Under the pieces are notes generated by a model. That model did no database searches, was not told the origin of the DNA, and saw only the letters and a program-made list of their open reading frames with translations. A stretch of DNA of 64,000 nt from Pictodentalium vernedei (Eukaryota; Mollusca; Scaphopoda; Dentaliida; Dentaliidae). A program made the translations under genes and the position numbers. Where the stretch lies: assembly GCA_031216915.1 (NCBI GenBank), contig CM062290.1, positions 252,036,581 through 252,100,580 on the forward strand. The letters run 5' to 3'. Below are positions 11,236-21,345 of the stretch, one piece after another; the first letter of the stretch is position 1, and every line of letters begins with the position of its first letter.

Positions 11236-11372
11236 CGACGGCTAATTGTTAGGGATGGTCCTACTCACAGAACACCAAACGTACATCCACCCGTAACAGT
11301 TTTGTGCCTAAGCGAAGGTCTTTCAATATGTCAAATTTCTGAAAATCGTCCCCGACCCTACTTCTACCCTAC

Positions 11373-11425
11373 AGGACGGACGGAGGGACGGACGGGCGAA
11401 CGGACGGGCGAACGGACGGACGGAC
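11373..11425 (+). repeat. ACGG-type microsatellite
   Basis: This is an imperfect GGACGGACGGGCGAAC array. It resembles the ACGG-like tract near the 3' end of the tandem-core elements, but no AGCTAA terminus follows here, so it may be a remnant or independent. A second GC-rich simple tract, GGTGCGGTTGC, lies at about 11583-11615. Confidence 0.7.
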
Positions 11426-11429
11426 ATGT

Positions 11430-12230
11430 GAGATTGGATGTACTGTTGTCAAAAGATTTTTCCATAGGAAGACTCCACCAACGGGAGAACACTCCTTCTT
11501 AATTACACCCTCTCTCATTCCAACGGGTTTGGGTGTGTCAGTCCACCTGTGTTCCCCATAATTTCATGCCGGTCGCAAATCCGGTGCGGGTGCGGTTGCG
11601 GTTGCGGGTGCCGGTACGTGCGCGTCACCACTCGCGCTTCCTCAAGCTCCTGTATAGTTATCTATCCAGTTTCTCCAAAGGGGTGTTTTTCCAGTCTGGT
11701 GACTCATAAACTGGACACACCGGAAGAAAAACATATGACTTATTTTTTGGATAGTCACTGAATTTAATTTATTTTCATTTAATTAATAATATCTGATTGC
11801 ATGCATATGATTGGTCGAGGTGAGTTTTTTATAATTCTCGTACCGTATGAATATTTTTGCTTTCTCCCGCTCATTTGTCAAATAAAAATTATGGGTGTGG
11901 ACAACGGTGTAATTAAACTGTAATTGCTGCAGCTGTCCTATTAGTTATTATTCACGTGGGTTGTTCACACTGGTTTTTCTCTTCCGTATTGGAAACCGCG
12001 TGTATAAGCCTATGTTGCACATAACAGAACTTCCGTATGCACAAAAGTTGATATGTCTGCGATGATATAAATGAGGAAGTGACTGTTTGGTCGCGCAAGG
12101 GTACATTATAATACATGCTTATATGTATAAGTTTTTTTACGAAAAAGAAAACAGTTCATGTTTATCTATTTTTGTGAGCTGGGGTCAGATTCAGCATCTG
12201 TGTTCAAAACCCCATAACAAGAATATTTAA
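11430..12230. other. No gene recognised
   Basis: AT-rich sequence with a short GC-rich simple tract at its start. No supported coding region. Confidence 0.4.
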
Positions 12231-12234
12231 GTTT

Positions 12235-12244
12235 ATTTATATAT

Positions 12245-12299
<55 letters not shown>

Positions 12300-12440
12300 T
12301 TGCAGTTGTACGAATGGAGAAAGCCGGAGTACCCGAACTATCGAGCAGCGACAATTAACTATCGAATTCTCACGATTACAAACACAAACCCTTACACGCA
12401 GGGTTAGCAACTTAGCATCAATTGAAAGTATGTGTAACCA
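12235..12440 (-). mobile_element. SINE 3' fragment with long AATA tail
   Basis: A TTTA array (12235-12300) is followed by GAATGGAGAAAGCCGGAGTA, CGAGCAGCGACAA and GCAGGGTTAGC, which are landmarks of the shared SINE body read on the minus strand. The head and proximal body are missing or too diverged to see. Confidence 0.65.
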
Positions 12441-12485
12441 GCATTGAGCAGTGCGCTTTAGCACAGCTCCCTAACCACCTTGTGA

Positions 12486-12785
12486 AATTATACCTCATTG
12501 AGGATGACGCCACAACATAGCCGTTCAATGAGGTATAATTTACTACGACTCTTATCCTCATTTCAGAAAAAAGGGATTCTCCAGAAGGCACCCCAATTTC
12601 GGCACCCCTTTTTGAAAAACATATGGCCTTCGGCACCCCTTTTTTCTGAAATGAGGATAAGAGTCGTAGTAAAAATCCCTCAATGAGGTATAATTTACTA
12701 CGACTCTTATCCTGATTTCAGAAAAAAGGGGTGCAGAAGGCCATATGCTTTCCAAAAAGGGGTGCCGAAATTTGGGTGCCCGGGG
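12486..12785. repeat. Foldback cluster of a 45-bp module
   Basis: The module starting AATGAGGTATAATTTACTAC and containing GACTCTTATCCTCATTTCAG occurs at about 12525-12573 and 12683-12728 in direct orientation and at 12637-12675 inverted. The first and inverted copies form a foldback. A smaller hairpin (12486-12539) pairs ATTATACCTCATTGA with TCAATGAGGTATAAT. A fourth module copy lies at 13625-13671. Short open frames here merely translate the repeats. Confidence 0.75.
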
Positions 12786-12932
12786 ATATGGCCATTGGAT
12801 ATAGGCTTTTATTATACACAAGGGAGATAACTCTGCATACAGATTATGGGAAATCAAGCAATCTGATTGGTTAGTTATAATTTATATAAACGATCTAGAT
12901 AAATGAAACAACAAGAGTACTTGGAATAGGGT
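12786..12932 (+). repeat. 147-bp long direct repeat, left copy
   Basis: ATATGGCCATTGGATATAGG to TACTTGGAATAGGGT recurs almost unchanged at 13722-13868, with the same length. The pair brackets the tandem array at 12933-13624, like the direct terminal repeats of a small element or a segmental duplication. Ends TG..CA are not present, so an LTR is not supported. Confidence 0.85.
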
Positions 12933-13624
12933 CAGAACTACTGCTATTACGTACCACCTTACCAGTACCAGGATGATACAAAGCATTTGGTAGGTTAATA
13001 CTATCAACGGTTAGGATGGAGCCTACAGGGGGATATAGCAACCATACTCTGCTGCCGTTCTGTATTACCAGGCATTGACCCCACCCCAGAATACCGCTCA
13101 ATAATATGAAGCACTTGGTGGATCAGTAGTACCAAGGGCCAGCAAGAGACCTACAGGGATATGTACAGCCTAGGCTATACCACCGTTCTAAACTACCAAG
13201 CATTACCCCCACCCCCACAAAATCACTAGGTCTACCATAACGTGCTACATATACCAGCCATATAATAAAACAAAGCAATCGGTTGTTAATAGTACCAAGC
13301 ACTAACAGGGGGCCTATAGGTGTATATACCGCCCATACTATAGTACCGTTCTAAACTACCAGGCAGTACCCCTACCCACAATACCCCTATGCCTAGCATT
13401 GCATACTACCTATACCAGTCATAGGATAACATGAACCATCAGGTGGATTTATAGTACTAAGGGCTAACATGGGACCTGAAGGGGCCCACAGAGGTCTATA
13501 TCGTCCATACTATATTGATGTTCTATACTGCCAGGCATTACCCCCACCCCCACTCCACAGTACCACTTGACCTGCCATAACGTAGTCCCTATACCAGTCG
13601 TAGAATAGTACAAAGCAATCAGCT
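12933..13624 (+). repeat. Degenerate tandem array, units about 127-170 bp
   Basis: Four or so degenerate units share ACCAGGCATTACCCCCACC-like blocks (near 13069, 13196, 13359 and 13531) and CCTACAGGG-like blocks (near 13024, 13151, 13313 and 13467). Spacing varies between 127 and 172 bp. No open frame runs through the units. Confidence 0.75.
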
Positions 13625-13721
13625 AATGAGGAGGTATAATTTACTACGACTCTTAGCCTCATTTCAGAAAAAAGAGGTGCCGACGGCCATATGTTTTTTC
13701 AGAAAAAAGGGGTGCCTGGGA

Positions 13722-13868
13722 ATATGGCCATTGGATATAGGCTTTTATTATACACAAGGGAGATAACTCTGCATACAGATTATGGGAAATCAAGCAATCT
13801 GATTGGTTAGTTATAATCTTTATAAATGATCTAGATAAATGAAACAACAAGAGTACTTGGAATAGGGT
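13722..13868 (+). repeat. 147-bp long direct repeat, right copy
   Basis: Partner of 12786-12932. It is preceded by the same GGGGTGCC-type module (13625-13721) that precedes the left copy, so the duplicated unit is larger than the 147 bp. Confidence 0.85.
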
Positions 13869-14460
13869 AAGAAGTTACAAGAATAGACCAGAAATAGCTA
13901 AATATAGTAATAATAGGCAAAGCTGTTCCGACTGATAGGCCCTTCTACTGGAGTATACTCTAGAGCAAAGGAACATGGCCAGATAGGCGAAAACTATTAC
14001 ATAGATACGTAGAAGCAGAGAATTCTGAAAGAATTCGAAATAGTAAAATTGTCGGGTTGTTTGTGGTGATTAGATTTACTCCGATTCAATCGAACATACA
14101 CTCCGCACATACCCCATCCTATTGAAGAAAAATTGGGTAACATAGCAATCACGTGCTACCATAGAAACCAAGATGGCGGCCTCCAGTATACAAAATGGTC
14201 GCCTTAAATACGTACAGCGTGCGCACTGACACGTATCACACTGGGTCACGTGACATGGCGTTATTTCCGGGGTTCCCCACCGGGGTCCCCCAAATGTCCC
14301 CCAAATGTGGGGTGAAAAGCCCCTGACATACTACTTACAGTGATAATACACTTCATGGATACAAGGGGGAGAGGGTTATCATGGCTCGTGATAGGACAGA
14401 GAACCCAAGGTAAGATGCACAGAAATTCGGGGAAGTACGGGTGGCTGGGACATGACTATT
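13869..14460. other. No gene; short GC-richer patch
   Basis: Mostly AT-rich with no supported coding frame. Between about 14150 and 14330 the composition changes to GC-rich with CpGs and transcription-factor-like motifs (listed separately). Confidence 0.4.
14150..14270. promoter_or_regulatory. Possible promoter patch (YY1-like, E-box)
   Basis: CCAAGATGGCGGCC (about 14169-14182) fits the YY1 core AAGATGGCGGC. GTCACGTGAC (14246-14255) is a perfect palindromic E-box. CACGTG also occurs at about 14151, and CGTACAGCGTGCGCACTGAC lies between. Such clusters mark CpG-rich promoters in animals. No adjacent coding exon is recognisable, so the role is inference. Confidence 0.3.
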
Positions 14461-14560
14461 TATTTATTTAATTATTTATTGGTGTTTATTTATTTATTTA
14501 TTGGTGTTTACGGCTACATATTTCTATACAATGGCTAATCGTGACTGCAAAGGGCTATCT
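14460..14560 (-). mobile_element. Fragment of repeat family J
   Basis: TTTATTGGTGTTTA and ATGGCTAATCGTGAC match the 3' end, read on the minus strand, of the fuller copies at 25660-25882 and 26165-26360. Confidence 0.55.
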
Positions 14561-15274
14561 TTTCAAGTGTTGACTTTTATCTTGAATTTTACCTCGAGTT
14601 CTCGGCCTTTACAATTTTTTTTTAATCGAGATCTCCAGATAAAAAAGGTCGAACTCTTGAGATAAAAACGTGATCCACGACAGGAGAATAACACCGGACC
14701 GACCATGGTTCGGCCCGGTGGGACAAATTTTTTATTTAATTGGGAAAAAGTCGAATATCCGTTACTATAGAGGTTTTGAGAGAGTCAATCGGAACGCCAA
14801 AAAACAAACTGAGCCTAGTGGAACTTCAATATCAACAACAGGTCTCATGGCGATTCGCCATGACACCTGTTTTTGATACCCTAGTTCTCTATGAGACCTG
14901 TTTTGGATACTCTAGTTCCACAAGCCACAAATTTAAGTGCAAAAAACTCACAACAGAGACTAGTTGTGTGTCGTCAACCAGTGATTGTGCAGAAAGTTTC
15001 TAGTATCGGGCTAAAATAGAATTCTCGCAGTGTAATTAACTCTGCGTATGCCATAGTGACTATATGCCGGTCGAGTTATTCCTATTGTGTCCGTGCATCG
15101 GGTCTGCGGGAGTATTATGTCTATACTTTTGGTGTTTGCAGAATTTTATCTCCCCGACGAATTTGGCCGATTTCTCCGATGGGAATAACCCTTCCTGGCG
15201 GGTGGTCGTCCCCCTCCCCATTGACCCCCCTCCCCCACAGCCCTGGTGCCACTCTGACAACAGTACCTAAGTGG
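14561..15274. other. No gene recognised
   Basis: No supported coding region. A partial inverted repeat at about 14800-14925 (ACAGGTCTCATGGCGATTCG, then GCCATGACACCTGT and a further ATGAGACCTGTTTTGGATAC) suggests a decayed foldback element. Confidence 0.4.
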
Positions 15275-15511
15275 TTAACCCTTTACCCAACGTAACTGAA
15301 AAAAACCGGACAGCGCTATTCTCAAAAATCACCAATTAATTTTCATTATTTTTTCAGTTTTTGTCTCAAAAACATAGGTTATGACCCCTCATTGGAACGA
15401 GATCGTCGAATGAGGGGTCATCACCTTTGTTTGCAAAAAATGAAAAAAATTAGTTATTCAAGAATTTTTTTGGCAAATGTCGTCTGCTTTTCATGTTAGA
15501 TAAAGGGTTAA
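15275..15511. mobile_element. Palindromic TTAA MITE, copy A3
   Basis: TTAACCCTTTACCCAACG to GTTAGATAAAGGGTTAA with TTAA at both ends. One side of the central palindrome is shortened (CATTGGAACGAGATCGTCGA). The GGCCAAAACCGG block near the left end is partly deleted. Confidence 0.85.
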
Positions 15512-15998
15512 ATAGGTTAAACAATATTTAAATATTTTAACGAGATAATTTCAGATTGTTGAAGATTGTCGTTGAATGTATCGACCAATTATCGTATTAT
15601 TGGCATAATCAAATCCACAGGGGAGTTGTTAGTGTAGTAAAACAGCTATTTATTCTACTCTAATTGTAATTCCCTGACGATTAATGTTACAGTTATTGAT
15701 TAAGATAAAAATAATACTCTCAACCTTTATTATTTCACTAGAACTACCGTGCAGAAATGCAAAAGCATCTTTTTCGAATTCCATCAAGAAAGAAGTGTCA
15801 ACGATACGAAAGTTCAAACCCATTCATCACACTCGCATTTTCCACCGGGCAAATATTTACCGTTTTCGAAAAAATCACGAAAAACCCGCCTGAAAACTTG
15901 CATTTCATTGACCACCAGGTGTCCTGAATCATGGGGAGTGCAGGGGGAACGCCCCCTCCCGAATTTTTCCAGAAATGGCAGCGGGAGAAGGGAGAGTA
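15512..15998. other. No gene recognised
   Basis: AT-rich sequence. Overlapping frames of up to 100 codons, in different frames of the plus strand, have no recognisable motif. Confidence 0.4.
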
Positions 15999-16059
15999 AA
16001 TGGCGATTTTTGAGAATAGCGCTGGCCGGTTTTGACCGTTACGTTGTGTAAAGGGTTAA
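15999..16059. mobile_element. Terminal fragment of MITE family A
   Basis: TGGCGATTTTTGAGAATAGC followed by GCTGGCCGGTTTTGACCGTT and ending GTAAAGGGTTAA is one outer arm of family A. The rest is absent. Confidence 0.75.
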
Positions 16060-17338
16060 TTTAAATCAACTCGGCCTTTAAAGTCGAGAAATATGCACAA
16101 TGTGGCTCCATACTTAACAAACGTCCCCATCGAGTCGAAACAAAATAGCTTTGTGTTGAGCTGGGTGGGTTTTCGGCTTTCCGGTTCGGCCCAGGTTTTT
16201 GCAGCAAACCAGAAAACTGAACCACAAGACACACCAAAAGCCGACCAAACAGCTTTACTGTGTTTGTGCATAAACTGACCAAACTACCTCACTGGGAACG
16301 AACTGGACTAGTGACCCCTACGGACTCTCGTCACTCAGTCCATCCTGCAAAGTGGCGAATACGTCGTGCTTTCGTCGCATTTTATTACACATCCATTAAA
16401 CTTTAAACCCTTGTATTTAACGGAATCGCCGCTGTGACATAAATGTTTCTGTATTAAACTGGAGATGTACAAGCCGGAACATTTTTCCCAGCGCCGCTGA
16501 TACTTGTTCCTTTCTCGTCGAGTCATTAGTTACGCTTTCAAAAGTTTCCAAATTTCGTTATACAATTATCGATCGTCTGTCGCGTATTGTGAAAATGAAA
16601 ACGTCCAAAGCAAAATAAAACACGGTTCACAAAAAATTAGTTAACCAAAAATGAGATAATATTAACAAAACCAATCATTTCCAACAACAACATTAACCCA
16701 GTCCAAGGTCGTCTCGTCTGCAGATCCCGTTATATCTAAATTGGTCAACTTTATTTAGGTAAATCTTCGGACATCTTGACATGCTTCAAACTTTCTTCAA
16801 AGTTTCTCCCAGCTGTTTTGCAAATCTGCTCAAATTTGTTCTTACATGTTGCCCAACAGTAATAGCCACCAAATGGTTAGGCGTGAATGGACACAGCCGG
16901 AGAGAAACAGCGATACGAATTTCAACAAACACGCCCAATAGAAAAGCTAACGAATGTAATTTAGACTGGTTCCCAAAAGGTTGTTTTGATTTTTTATCGA
17001 TCCAATTAATCATTACAGCTTTAAACAAAACAAACGGACTCTTCACCTTTGGGTTTAAACGTAGACTCGAGCGAAATATGACTACGCTATTCCAACGAAT
17101 TATGTAAAACACCCACCGATTCAAACACACATCGCTTTCTGTCTATTTCTCCCTTATTGACTCATACATTGGACGAGTTAATAGGGGAGAAAATGTGACA
17201 ATGAGAACACGATATCGATTAGATAAACTTTATTCATTTGTTACTCTAATTTATCATATGACTCGTCTGATTTGTTCACTTTAAAACATTTGATATTTTG
17301 CTTTCATATTAATCAGTGATAAATAAAGCCTTCCGTCA
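16060..17338. other. No gene recognised
   Basis: Overlapping frames on both strands at 16781-17130 (108 and 114 codons) and 16056-16282 lack recognisable domains and mirror each other, as random open frames do. No repeats recognised. Confidence 0.4.
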
Positions 17339-17339
17339 A

Positions 17340-17510
17340 TTTCATTGGTCAGTTTCAAAACTAGACAATTTGATTGGCTGAAGAAAATAAAACTGGGCCA
17401 CATTTTCATAATTTGCATAATTAGAGTTGGGAGCTTTCATTGGTCAATTTCAAAACTGGACAATTTGATTGGCTAAACAAAACACAACTGGGTGACGTTT
17501 GCATAATTTC
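17340..17510 (+). repeat. Duplicated 95-bp block with CCAAT and octamer-like motifs
   Basis: TTTCATTGGTCAGTTTCAAA, then ACAATTTGATTGGCTGAAG, then AATTTGCATAATT at 17340-17420, recurs at 17434-17510. Each copy has two ATTGG (inverted CCAAT) boxes about 30 bp apart and an (A/T)TTGCATAA octamer-like site. This could be a duplicated regulatory module, or simply a decayed tandem repeat. Confidence 0.6.
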
Positions 17511-17560
17511 AGTAGGGAGAATTTACGTTATCTGTCCTATTTTTGGTGGGTAAAATTGTA

Positions 17561-17780
17561 TTAATCTTTTACCTACAAGAAAAACGCCATTCATTTTTTT
17601 CATATTTTCACTTTTTGCTTCCAAAACATAGGTTATGACCCCTCATTGAAACGAGCTCGGCGAGCTCGTTCCAATGAGAGGTATAACCTATGTTTTGGAA
17701 GCAAAATGTGAAATTTTTTAGTTATACGAGGATGTTTTTTTCCAAGTGCCGTCTGCAACTCAAGTTAGGTGATGGGTTAA
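17561..17780. mobile_element. Palindromic TTAA MITE, copy A5 (subfamily)
   Basis: TTAATCTTTTACC to GTGATGGGTTAA. The central palindrome reads GGTTATGACCCCTCATTGAA, ending CCAATGAGAGGTATAACC. The arms read TTTTTGCTTCCAAAACATAG instead of the usual TTGTCTCAAAAACATAG, so this is a distinct subfamily. Confidence 0.8.
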
Positions 17781-17840
17781 AAAGTCATACTAAGTGGCTA
17801 ATTTCTGCGTGTGTGTGTCATATGATAAATAGAATACGAA

Positions 17841-17967
17841 ATGAGTGATTTTCTCATATAATATTTATGAAACTCGTCCGAATTTTCCGTTTGGGCTCGC
17901 CAGAGGCTCACCAAAACGAAAAATTCTTAGACTCGTTTCATAAATATTATATGAGAAAAACACTCAT
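17841..17967. repeat. Hairpin, about 45-bp arms
   Basis: ATGAGTGATTTTCTCATATA pairs with TATATGAGAAAAACACTCAT, and ATATTTATGAAACTCGTCC continues into GACTCGTTTCATAAATAT. The loop region has a further partial pairing (TTTTCCGTTTGG/CCAAAACGAAAA). Confidence 0.85.
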
Positions 17968-18770
17968 TCCATATCCTCTATTTATGTGGCGTTTTTTGGT
18001 CTCAGTAGACTCACCAACTGATCCTCTAGAACCCCTCAGAATGATCAAAGGTCTGAATCCAATAGCGGTGTTTACAGACAGTGCCTTTTGTGGTGAGAGG
18101 ATTCACACAAACTATTGAAGTTTATTTTTCAAATTAGGGAGCCCGAAGTATTCTATACTCAATGGTTATGTTCTTAATACAGAGAAAAAACTGACCTGAA
18201 ACCAAGTTTTTTTTCTGAAACCGAACCGAAACAGTCTTACCCTACCACTAAGGCGCATGAGCGCCCATGTATGACAGTGCCCATCGCCCTCACTCCTCAA
18301 GTTCGAAATGTATTCCTACGTGCCTACCTCTGGTCCTTGAACTAGTTTGTTAGTGGTTCTCAGGAAATATTTCACAAATATCAAACGTGCTCATTGGAAA
18401 AATCCCGTAGGTGTTCATGTTATAACCTACTCGACCTGTATTGCATGTACCTTGTTTTTTTTTACTCTTTACTCGTGGGTGGGGGACAAGGCCGGTGGGT
18501 TTGTGTGCCCTATACTATCGGGATGTAGGTTGGGTAGCCAATGAGTGATGAGCTGTACATTTTCTTTTCGAGTCTGAAAATGTTTTTCACTAGGCTTTAG
18601 CAGTTAGGCGTAGTTGACAATTTACCTGTCGTAAGGTTTATATTCGGCCAGCGAAATTCATAAAAATCGCCATTCAAATTTTAATAAGTCTTTCAAGTTT
18701 GCCGACAAAATACAACTTACGACCACTAATTGAGACAAACGCATCGAGCTCAATGTTATGGAGTGAGTGT

Positions 18771-18801
<31 letters not shown>

Positions 18802-18847
18802 GGCACAAGCTAGATCATTTTCAGGTAAATCATGAAAATATTTAGCT
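17968..18847. other. No gene recognised
   Basis: AT-rich sequence. It contains a GT dinucleotide tract (18766-18784) running directly into G19 (18785-18803). Confidence 0.4.
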
Positions 18848-19092
18848 ATTAAAAATGGACGGCGTCGCTAAGCGGGGTTTGGGGTGACACCTGCCCTCCC
18901 CAGTAATTTTCAAGTCTAGTCGGGACATTTTCGTCAGGACTGGATCTAAGATATCAATTCTCTCATGTACTTGAGTCACCCACACACACAGTCGATCAAC
19001 CAAGTGGATGTCGATGGTACCCGATTCAGGCTGTTGGGCATGGTGCATAACCATTTTGGAGTTCATGTACGGCACGAGTTAATTAAATAAGA
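18848..19092. repeat. Dispersed repeat family L, copy 1
   Basis: Blocks GTCGCTAAGCGGGGTT, GGACATTTTCGTCAGGACTG, TAAGATATCAATTC, CAGGCTGTTGGGCATGG and GAGTTAATTAAAT occur in the same order at 58728-58990. No conserved frame. Confidence 0.6.
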
Positions 19093-19097
19093 AATTG

Positions 19098-19168
19098 TGT
19101 CAGGACTACATGTATATTTTATTCATTCACTAATAAATTCCCAAGAAATCTCTAGTTTTTAACCATAA
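19098..19168. repeat. Left part of repeat family D (interrupted)
   Basis: CAGGACTACATGTATATTTT, AAATTCCCAAGAAATCTC and TAGTTTTTAACCATAA resemble 41875-41955, where the sequence runs on directly into a hairpin that is here found at 20575-20689. The SINE and truncated tandem-core element in between would then be later insertions. This is inference from one comparison. Confidence 0.5.
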
Positions 19169-19171
19169 TCC

Positions 19172-19532
19172 TTGGAAGCGCGGTGGCTCAGTGGTAGACT
19201 GTTGGACTTCTGTGCTGGAAGTCCCGAGTTCGATCCCTGTCAAGGACGACCCGCGTTGTATCCTTGGACAAGGTACTTTATCCCGGTTGCCTACATGGGG
19301 GCACGACGACGCTGTGTACTAAGGCGTACTGCACGTCGATGGTGCACATGTCTTCAACCGCTTTAATCCTGCTTGAGCGGAGCTTGAACAAAGTTAAAAT
19401 GTTGAGGAGCAGACAGTTGCTCGTCGTTGCTCGGTGGTTCTCTCCGGGTAGTCCGTTTTCCTCCACCCATAAAATAAAACTGCCACAGTCACGATTAGCC
19501 ATTGTGCATAAGTATATGACATTAAACACAAA

Positions 19533-19607
<75 letters not shown>
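19172..19607 (+). mobile_element. tRNA-headed SINE with long AAAT tail
   Basis: The head is GCGCGGTGGCTCAGTGGTAG with B box GAGTTCGATCCC. The body has the usual TCCTTGGACAAGGTACTTTA and CTCCGGGTAGTCCG. The 3' end is of the subtype GATTAGCCATTGTGCATAAG plus TGACATTAAACACAAATA, followed by about 75 bp of AAAT repeats. The tail abuts a truncated tandem-core element, so no clean target duplication is visible. Confidence 0.88.
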
Positions 19608-20573
19608 GCATGCTGCATACCAAATATCAAAAGATTCTTATTGGTAGATCTGAAGAAGAAGATTTTTAAAGAATATTCCCCATACTGCACTAATTTAAAC
19701 ATTTGGGCTCACATAGGGAACCCAAATAATGGACCGAGGGATTTGATTTCAACAAATATGTGAAACAATGTTCAAAAGATGTTATATGTAAAATATGAAA
19801 GCTTTTGGAGCAGTGGTTTGGAAGCAAATGATTCTTTAATTTTTTTCCCATTTCCCACAGTGTTAAAAAAATGCTGACAAAGTCCCGAAAAAGTACCTTA
19901 TGACAAAACCGATGGCAATTTTTTTTTTACCATTCCTTTCTGTTGTTCCCAAGGAAGCCTCACACCACATAAAAATTCTCAGTGCCGTGCAGTTTTGGAG
20001 ATATGGACGTTTTCGTTTCTTTTCTATTTTTGGCTCCTGAGGTTCCCTAGGGGCTGCAGGAAAATTTTTTTTTGGCATAAATCAAGAATCTATAACCGAA
20101 TAATACCTCATATTAAATTTGGTTCAAATTGGCCTCTCGGTTCAGAAAAAAGAAATTCTGGGAGGGGCAAAAATTCTTGCCTCTCTCAGAACAAAGGCAA
20201 ATATTGCCCGTCAATCTTCTCTTGAACACACTTGAGTCTACACCTCAAATGGAAGCTGCATACCAAATATCAAGTCTCTGCTACGGCTAGTTCATGAGAA
20301 GAAGATGTTTAAAAATGTTTTGCATTTTGTCCCACTCCCCTCCACCATATGAGCAGAAACCCAATTTGAAGAAAAACCCAAATGCCCTTATATAACCGCT
20401 ACTCATGTGAATTTTCATTGAACTGCAGCCAATGGCTTGGGAGAAAATGACACAAAAACCACTTTCACGACGAAGGACGGACAACAGACGACAGACGACG
20501 AACAACAGACGACAGACGACGGACAAAAAGTGATCAGAATAGCTCACTCTGACTTTCAGTCAGGTGAGCTAAT
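19608..20573 (+). mobile_element. Tandem-core element, type H, 5'-truncated
   Basis: It starts inside a core unit (GCTGCATACCAAATATCAAA) and keeps the conserved right arm (ACCATTCCTTTCTGTTGTTC, GGTTCAGAAAAAAGAAATTC), the GACGACAGACGACG tract (20478-20526) and the 3' hairpin end TCAGTCAGGTGAGCTAATAA. The 5' hairpin and most of the core are missing. Confidence 0.8.
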
Positions 20574-20574
20574 A

Positions 20575-20684
20575 AATAACCTTAGTCCCGACTGACTAAT
20601 ATTCTAACTATATCATCAAGGCATGGCTTCGGCGAAGGCATGCCATGATGATATAGTTGGAATATTCATCAGTCGGGACTATGG

Positions 20685-20689
<5 letters not shown>
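20575..20689. repeat. Family D hairpin, copy 1
   Basis: AATAACCTTAGTCCCGACTG pairs with CAGTCGGGACTATGGTTATT, with the centre CAAGGCATGGCTTCGGCGAA. A related hairpin is at 41957-42050. A TTTA microsatellite (20684-20736) follows. Confidence 0.85.
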
Positions 20690-20735
<46 letters not shown>

Positions 20736-20818
20736 TGTTTCAAGTCACTTCCAGTTTCAATGGCAACATCATGACATAGGATAGATGTGAGGTCAAGTCA
20801 AGCCAGTCGTTTATACCT

Positions 20819-21160
20819 ATCCGGGAGCGCAGTGGCATTGCACTTCGAATATACAACCGAAAAGTTCATGGTTCGATCCCCGCTAGGAGTAACAGCGTTG
20901 TTTCCTTGGGCAAGACACTTAATCCCGATTGCCCACGTGGGGCATCGTGGAGTTGAGTACTAAGGTGTACTGCACGTCGATGATGCACTTGTCTCCACCC
21001 AATGTTAATCCTGCTTGTGTGGAGTTGGTACGTTTGGTAGGTAGGCTGACAGATGCTCGCCGCTGCTCGGTGGTTCTCTCCGGATACTCCGGCTTCCTTC
21101 ACCCGTAAAACTGTCCGACACGAGATGACCCTGGCTGTCGAAATTGTCGTTATACTCTAA

Positions 21161-21215
<55 letters not shown>

Positions 21216-21216
21216 A
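20819..21216 (+). mobile_element. tRNA-headed SINE with 8-bp target duplication
   Basis: The head begins near CCGGGAGCGCAGTGG, with B box GGTTCGATCCCC. The body contains TCCTTGGGCAAGACACTTAA and TACTCCGGCTTCC, and the tail is AATA repeats (21160-21215). TTATACCT flanks it at 20811-20818 and 21217-21224. Confidence 0.9.
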
Positions 21217-21226
21217 TTATACCTCT

Positions 21227-21345
21227 CGGCCCACTTTTGATGACTTCCACACCAGGTGTTGGTTCCGGGGCCTATTTTACCAGTAAAGCAGAACTTGTTT
21301 ACCACAGTCAAGAAGCACTGCTTCACTTCCTGGAGGTTACACTCC
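21227..21345 (-). mobile_element. Fragment of repeat family J
   Basis: GGGGCCTATTTTACCAGTAA, then CTTGTTTACCACAGTCAAG and CACTGCTTCACTTCC, match the distal half of family J (26165-26360). The AATA-tailed end is absent. Confidence 0.65.

Noticed and set aside
12933-13624. CRISPR array
   Set aside because: Units are 127-170 bp and degenerate, with no short identical repeats and unique spacers, and the DNA is eukaryotic.
12786-13868. LTR retrotransposon with 147-bp LTRs
   Set aside because: No TG..CA ends, primer site or coding sequence between the repeats, only a tandem array.
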